From positions 6,050,501-6,114,500 of the forward strand of contig NC_134028.1 of the NCBI RefSeq assembly GCF_964204645.1: a stretch of DNA of 64,000 nt. The letters are read 5' to 3'. Both the position numbers and the translations under genes were made by a program. Every line of letters begins with the position of its first letter. Within the stretch, counting starts at the first letter, position 1. Of the stretch, positions 59,663 to 64,000 are shown piece after piece. Under the pieces are notes generated by a model that had not been told where the DNA came from, ran no database searches, and saw only the letters and a list, made by a program, of their open reading frames with translations. This DNA is from Tubulanus polymorphus (Eukaryota > Nemertea > Palaeonemertea > Tubulaniformes > Tubulanidae).

Positions 59663-61630
59663 GGGGTGTTGGCATTATTTATATTATAGGGTAAAGGAAA
59701 ACGTGAAGCCCCTGACAACTATAGAGGGATTACCCTCCTTAGTTGTCTCAGCAAACTTTTTACTAATATTTTGAATCAGCGCCTAAATCAATATTTAGAA
59801 GTGAATAATATACTCTTAAAGAACCAGGCCGGTTTTAAAAAGGAACATGGTATTTTAGATCATATTTTTTCCCTGAAGAGTGTAATAGATCTGTTTTTTG
59901 CAAATGGGAAAAAAATCATATTGCATGTTTATAGATTTCCAAAAATGTTTCGACACTATTAACCGCAAAGCCCTGTGACACAAACTAATAACCTCGGGAA
60001 TTACTGGTAAAATTCTCAACGTAATCTATAACATATACGAAATTGCAAAGTCTTGTGTTAAAGTTAATGGGGAGACATCTGACTTTTTTGAATCTCTTAC
60101 GGGCTTAAGACAGGGAGAAAACCTCTCTCCGATAGTATTCTCTATATTTGTTAAAGACATATCGTTAATGACATATAGAACAATATCTATTAGTAAGACG
60201 AAGGTTGCCAGAGTATCGATTTTCTTAGACCTGACAACTCTATATGGTTTAAACGTTTAGTACTACTTTATGCTGATGATACAGTGTTACTGGCCGAGAA
60301 CCCAGAGAACCTTCAGATATATTAGCAAGTAAAATGGCTGAATACTGTCAGAAATGGCACCTAAAAATTAACGAAGGTTATAGTTTTTGAGAAAAGGAAA
60401 GGCCGCCGCCGACCAAATATAATCATAAACGGCCATCAGATCGAGGTAGTTGTGAATTTTAGGTATTTAGGCATTATTTTTAATAAAAATGGTGAATTCA
60501 CCCTCTGTAGAAAATCTATCGCAGAGCACGCAAACAAGGCGTTGTTTTATGTCCTAAATAAAGTTCAAGAGCATGCCCTCGGAATTGATATTGCAGTACA
60601 ATCATATGACAGTATGGTACTTCCTATTCTTACCTTCGGATGTGAAATTTGGGGATTTGAAAATGTGACTATCCTAGAAAGGATTCAATTGACATTTTTT
60701 AAGTACATTTTAAAGCTAAAGAAGTCAACTCCTACCATTTTCGTGTATGGAGAGTTAGGGCGTTTTCCACTTGAAATTATTATAGAAATTAGATTAATTA
60801 AGTTCTGGGCTAAACTGCGCAATAGCAATAAATTATCATCTGAAATATCGCATGCAATACTAAAGTCTGTGGAGCGTGGTTCCCACCATGACTGGTTAGT
60901 TTTTATCCAAAACACGCTTATAACAAACGGTATTGGACATTTTTGGTACGATAAAACCCCGCATAACCCCGATTATGTAGCGCAAAGTCTGTCACTACGA
61001 TTAAAGGACCAATTTATTCAATATTGGAGGTATCAATGTAATATTTCTAGTATTGCTGAATCATACAAGATATTCAAAACAGAATGGGGATTTGAAACTT
61101 ATCTTACTCAATTGTCAAACGATATAAGGATAACCCTTTGTAGATTTCGATGTTCGAACCACCGTTTAGTAAAACCGTGTCCCACGTGTGAACAGACTTT
61201 GCACAAAATGTAATATGTGAGTTGTCTGTGACAAATTTCATTTTATATCTGTTTGTCCGTTTTTTGCCAATTTCCGTCGATACCTTTTTAGCTCGTACTT
61301 TGTAGATAACCCACAATTACATAAATTTGTAGACTTATTAAGATCATCAGATGTAAAACTCCGAAAGCTTGCCTTATTTATACGAAGATGCCTCATACAT
61401 TTTGAATGATATTGCTGTAACATTTTTTTCGCACATTAACTGTGTAGTGTAATTTTGGTTATATATTAGCCTTGGTTATAACCTATCGTCGATCCAAAAT
61501 ACAACATAATTTTGCTTCTGATATTGTCCTGATATTGTATTGATATTGTATTGTATTGACATTCATGTTGTATTGTCTTTTTGCTCTAAGCAAATGTACT
61601 TTTGTGAGCAATAAAATATTCTATATTCTA
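59663..61630 (+). pseudogene. 5'-truncated, decayed LINE copy
   Basis: Starts within the reverse-transcriptase region (PDNYRGITLLSCLSKLF, NQAGFKKEHGILDHIFSLKS) and continues, with frameshifts and stops, through a recognisable LLYADDTVLL segment (about 60266) to a 253-codon open C-terminal part (60452-61213) containing FRYLGIIFNKNGEFTLCRKS and LCRFRCSNHR. It ends with AATAAAATATTCTATATTCT. It belongs to the same broad clade as the intact element at 29431-34130 but is clearly divergent from it. The insertion interrupts CACGACCTT/TCAATTTTTG, which is continuous in copy A. Confidence 0.88.
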
Positions 61631-61815
61631 TTCAATTTTTGAAAAGGGGCATTTCAGGTGAACAGATATGATTGTTATGTCTCTAGATGAGTTTGCATCT
61701 CCGGCGAAAGAATGGTTTTGTATATATTCTGGGGAGATCTTAGTCAAGGCGTTACCAACTTGAGCAAGAATGATTATTTTAGATTTTAATTAATCATATT
61801 TATTAGTATGGGCCA

Positions 61816-62720
61816 ACGGAAACAAAGCAAAACTTTAAACAAAATTTGCCTGAATTCATTCAACTCAGAGCGACTACGCAGATCTTCACATTTGTCAACT
61901 CCTCACTGTGCATGCACATAGAAGTTACGGCCCATCTGATAAATAGTGACTGATGAATTGGATTATTGAAACACTAGTTACCCTGACTGTACAAAAGACA
62001 TAAAAAAGGAATTCACTCTGTTAATTCTGGAGAGAAACTAATTTATTCTGAATACAAAGTTTGACCACAACGACTCAAAACATGTGGCACATCATGTGAA
62101 AATTTACATATATAGTTTCCCCGCCATAGAAATTGGAAAAAAACATTTCTCACATGAGTCGCGACACTATTGTCATGAGATTTTCTTACGAAATCAACCG
62201 AATCCATTAACCATTGATGAAACACTCGTCACGGCGTATTGTGACGATCCCACACTAGTTATTACTTTATCCTCTCCGGTAGTCGTCTTCCAGAAAACTG
62301 TATTCCTGAAGATGACTAGTAGGATGTAGTCGAAAAGTTGAATAAACTACTAGCTCAATGATGTATTCCGGACTTGACTTTTCAGTAGTGAATCAAACAT
62401 TAGGTATTAGTCTGCGGAAAGGGCCGATGGCTGCGAAGGAGTGCCAAGTTGTATAGGACATAGTTTACCGATCGAAGCATGATTGATAAATTCAGGCAAA
62501 TTATTAGCAAATCTGCATAGCTGTAATAAACATGTCTACGTGTCATAAGATAATGTAGAAAACCGATATATTTTGAATATATGTATGATTAAGTGAGACA
62601 TATATATGAAAAACGAAACAAATCCACAGCACGGATGTGAACTTGAAACCAATTGTATATCTTATCTTTGTAAACAGGTTGCGGGAATGACAACACACAA
62701 ATCGAATTAATGAAATATAT
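61816..62720. other. Additional copy-B-specific sequence
   Basis: Copy A passes from TTTAGATTTTAGTTTATCAT (about 53410) to CCCATATTTCAAGAT (about 53491) within about 80 bp. In copy B these are about 940 bp apart. The extra sequence includes the stem-GAAACGT-like repeat at 62303-62400 and no supported gene. Boundaries are approximate. Confidence 0.55.
62303..62400 (+). repeat. Dispersed stem repeat, copy in the duplication
   Basis: CCTGAAGATGACTAGTAGGA-TGTAGTCGAAAAGTTGAATAAACTACTAG. Arms GACTA and TAGTC pair; the core is GAAAAGT instead of GAAACGT. Same design as 35341-35465. Confidence 0.6.
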
Positions 62721-63075
62721 ATAGGGAAAATAACCCATATTTCAAGATTTTAAAAAAAGTAGTGTTAAACACAACCACAAAAGTAGAATTTCAAGTTCAC
62801 GTTACCAACCTCACTTATTTTCCGTGATGACATATTCACACGGACTACTAAAGGCTACCTCCTAAATAAATGTAGCGACTACTGCAATGAATTAACTTCA
62901 TGTGATAAGGTGGTCTATATCTGCCTATTTCTCAATTCTCTATTAATCATTCGTTCATTTATCGAGTGATTTGTTTTTGATTGCCAACCTCATTTATGAT
63001 CTACTGGTTTCTCTAGACAGCACAGGTATTAAGTACAGTATATAAGCCGAGGTGATGATGTCGTGAAGAGCGTTA

Positions 63076-63413
63076 AGGCGGGCGTAGGTCGGCCTTGCGA
63101 CGGCTTACGACTCACTGCGACGCGACTCACTGCGACCGCCAGCGACGATCGCGTCGCAACGACTCACCGACCTACGCTACTTTGCGACTGCCAGCGACGG
63201 GTTGCGACTGCCAGCGACGCCAGTCGCAATGAGTCGCACATGTTCTACTTTCTGCGACGCGATGCGACCGTCGCAACCGACCTGCGTGCTGTTGCGACTG
63301 GCAGCAACTAGTCGCACACAGTCGCTGACAGCCGCATCACAACCGACTTGCGCGGCCACCTGTGACGCAACGCGACGATCGCGTCGGATCGCAAGGCCGA
63401 CCTACGCCCGGCT
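63076..63413. mobile_element. GC-rich MITE with 25-bp terminal inverted repeats and TTA target duplication
   Basis: Starts AGGCGGGCGTAGGTCGGCCTTGCGA and ends with its reverse complement, one mismatch (ends CTACGCCCGGCT). It is flanked by TTA at 63073-63075 and 63414-63416. Copy A has the unoccupied sequence GCGTAAGTCTTGC at 53829-53841, differing by one base from the expected GCGTTAGTCTTGC. The interior is a dense series of TGCGACTGCCAGCGAC-type repeats, GC-rich and unlike its surroundings. A 3-bp TWA duplication is typical of PIF/Harbinger transposons, so a Harbinger-mobilised MITE is likely. The open frames across it are repeat artefacts. Confidence 0.85.
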
Positions 63414-63768
63414 TTAGTCTTGCAACCGCCTTGTGTTACATCCGGATGCAAGAAATGAGTTTCTTTAGATACCAGGTTTAACACTAAGCTCATGAGCCTT
63501 TCCGAACGTTCATATGGAATATTCTAGGATCGCAACTTTTGGACCCTTTGAAAAGAATAGCGAAGGTACCGATGAGACACCAAACGATTTGGAGATTCAT
63601 AGTTTATTAGTTCTTTGTAAAATAGATAGAAAAGCGTACATTGTCAATTTCATTTTTCTCAGATGTCACCCCTTCACATCGAAGGATTCAGCGGGTTACT
63701 TATTCACTTTGTATAATCAATTTTTAGTACTGCTTCATTTTAGTTAACGATATCGTCCTTATCGACCG

Positions 63769-63920
63769 TTAAACTGATTGTTTTGGAGGGTATATTTGAT
63801 TTTGATAAGTGGTGTCACCCGTACCATAAGCCGGTGGTAGCAGTCCGGGGGCACTTGGGACAGCGGCATTTGTGATTCGTGTATACGAACTTCGGTTATG
63901 AGACATAGCTTGTATTTGCG
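63769..63920 (-). CDS. Shisa-like protein D, terminal tail exon (gene runs off the window)
   Basis: After the acceptor TTTTTTTCAG at 63922/63921 the minus strand encodes 49 residues, QIQAMSHNRSSYTRITNAAV then PSAPGLLPPAYGTG and YQNQIYPPKQSV, and a TAA. The PPAY motif, the Pro/Tyr-rich character and the exon entry phase (one base carried over) are the same as in the tail exons of genes A and B, but the sequence is quite different. It should belong to a further family member whose membrane and ectodomain exons lie beyond 64000. The duplicated counterpart at 54190-54340 is broken. Confidence 0.6.
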
Positions 63921-64000
63921 CTGAAAAAAAAGCCAAAAATGCATCACATCTCAATCATCTGATCGTGTGACTGGGAAATTTCCTTCAGTGTAATTACTAG

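Larger units (their letters stand above)
54780..63830. repeat. Segmental duplication, copy B (with later insertions)
   Basis: Begins at TTGCTTTAATTGGATCACAT, identical to copy A at about 48926. It follows copy A through to the GATATCGT-CTTATCGAC segment near 63750. Its extra length comes from four insertions: 57711-58383 (unidentified), 59663-61630 (LINE fragment), about 61816-62720 (containing a stem-GAAACGT repeat) and 63076-63413 (inverted-repeat element). Confidence 0.9.

Noticed and set aside
63063-63417. Several Arg/Thr/Ala-rich frames on both strands
   Set aside because: All come from the GCGAC-type repeats of the inverted-repeat element.

Overview
The window is animal nuclear DNA: AT-rich, with short exons bounded by GT/AG introns, AATAAA polyadenylation signals, non-LTR retrotransposons, small inverted-repeat elements and satellites. 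Two ciliary genes, ASH2L, LARP7, a BMP-type ligand exon and a tandem family of Shisa/CYYR1-like membrane proteins fit a ciliated marine invertebrate, possibly a lophotrochozoan. I cannot name the species. All gene models come from reading-frame continuity, splice sites and remembered family sequences; nothing was searched.

Layout. 1-6.5 kb: first coding exon of a secreted TGF-beta/BMP-family ligand (minus) and spacer. 6.5-20.4 kb: a 12-exon coiled-coil protein gene (minus), head to head with CFAP299 (plus, 6 exons, 21.1-22.9 kb), which meets ASH2L (minus, 15 exons, 23.2-28.1 kb) tail to tail. 28.3-42.6 kb: repeat-rich block with an apparently intact two-ORF LINE (minus, 29.4-34.1 kb), a long TA microsatellite, an array of exon-like units, nested 58-bp and 41-bp satellites, and hairpins. 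42.7-46.6 kb: LARP7 (minus, 12 exons). 47.8-48.9 kb: a 75-aa EF-hand protein (plus). 48.9-64 kb: a large tandem duplication carrying Shisa/CYYR1-like genes (minus): two complete-looking copies, one decayed copy, and a fourth running off the right edge.

Functional themes. CFAP299 and probably its divergent coiled-coil neighbour serve motile cilia. ASH2L is a core subunit of H3K4 methyltransferase complexes. LARP7 binds the 7SK RNA 3' end and controls P-TEFb.

The most striking observation is in the duplicated membrane-protein genes. The cysteine-rich ectodomain exon differs at 19 of 214 bases between copies, 16 of them changing the amino acid, while about 230 bp of the adjoining intron differs by one substitution and one small indel. 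The PPxY-bearing tail is almost unchanged. This looks like diversifying selection on an extracellular surface fused to a conserved cytoplasmic adaptor. The duplication also provides paralogous empty sites for a LINE fragment and for a TTA-flanked inverted-repeat element.
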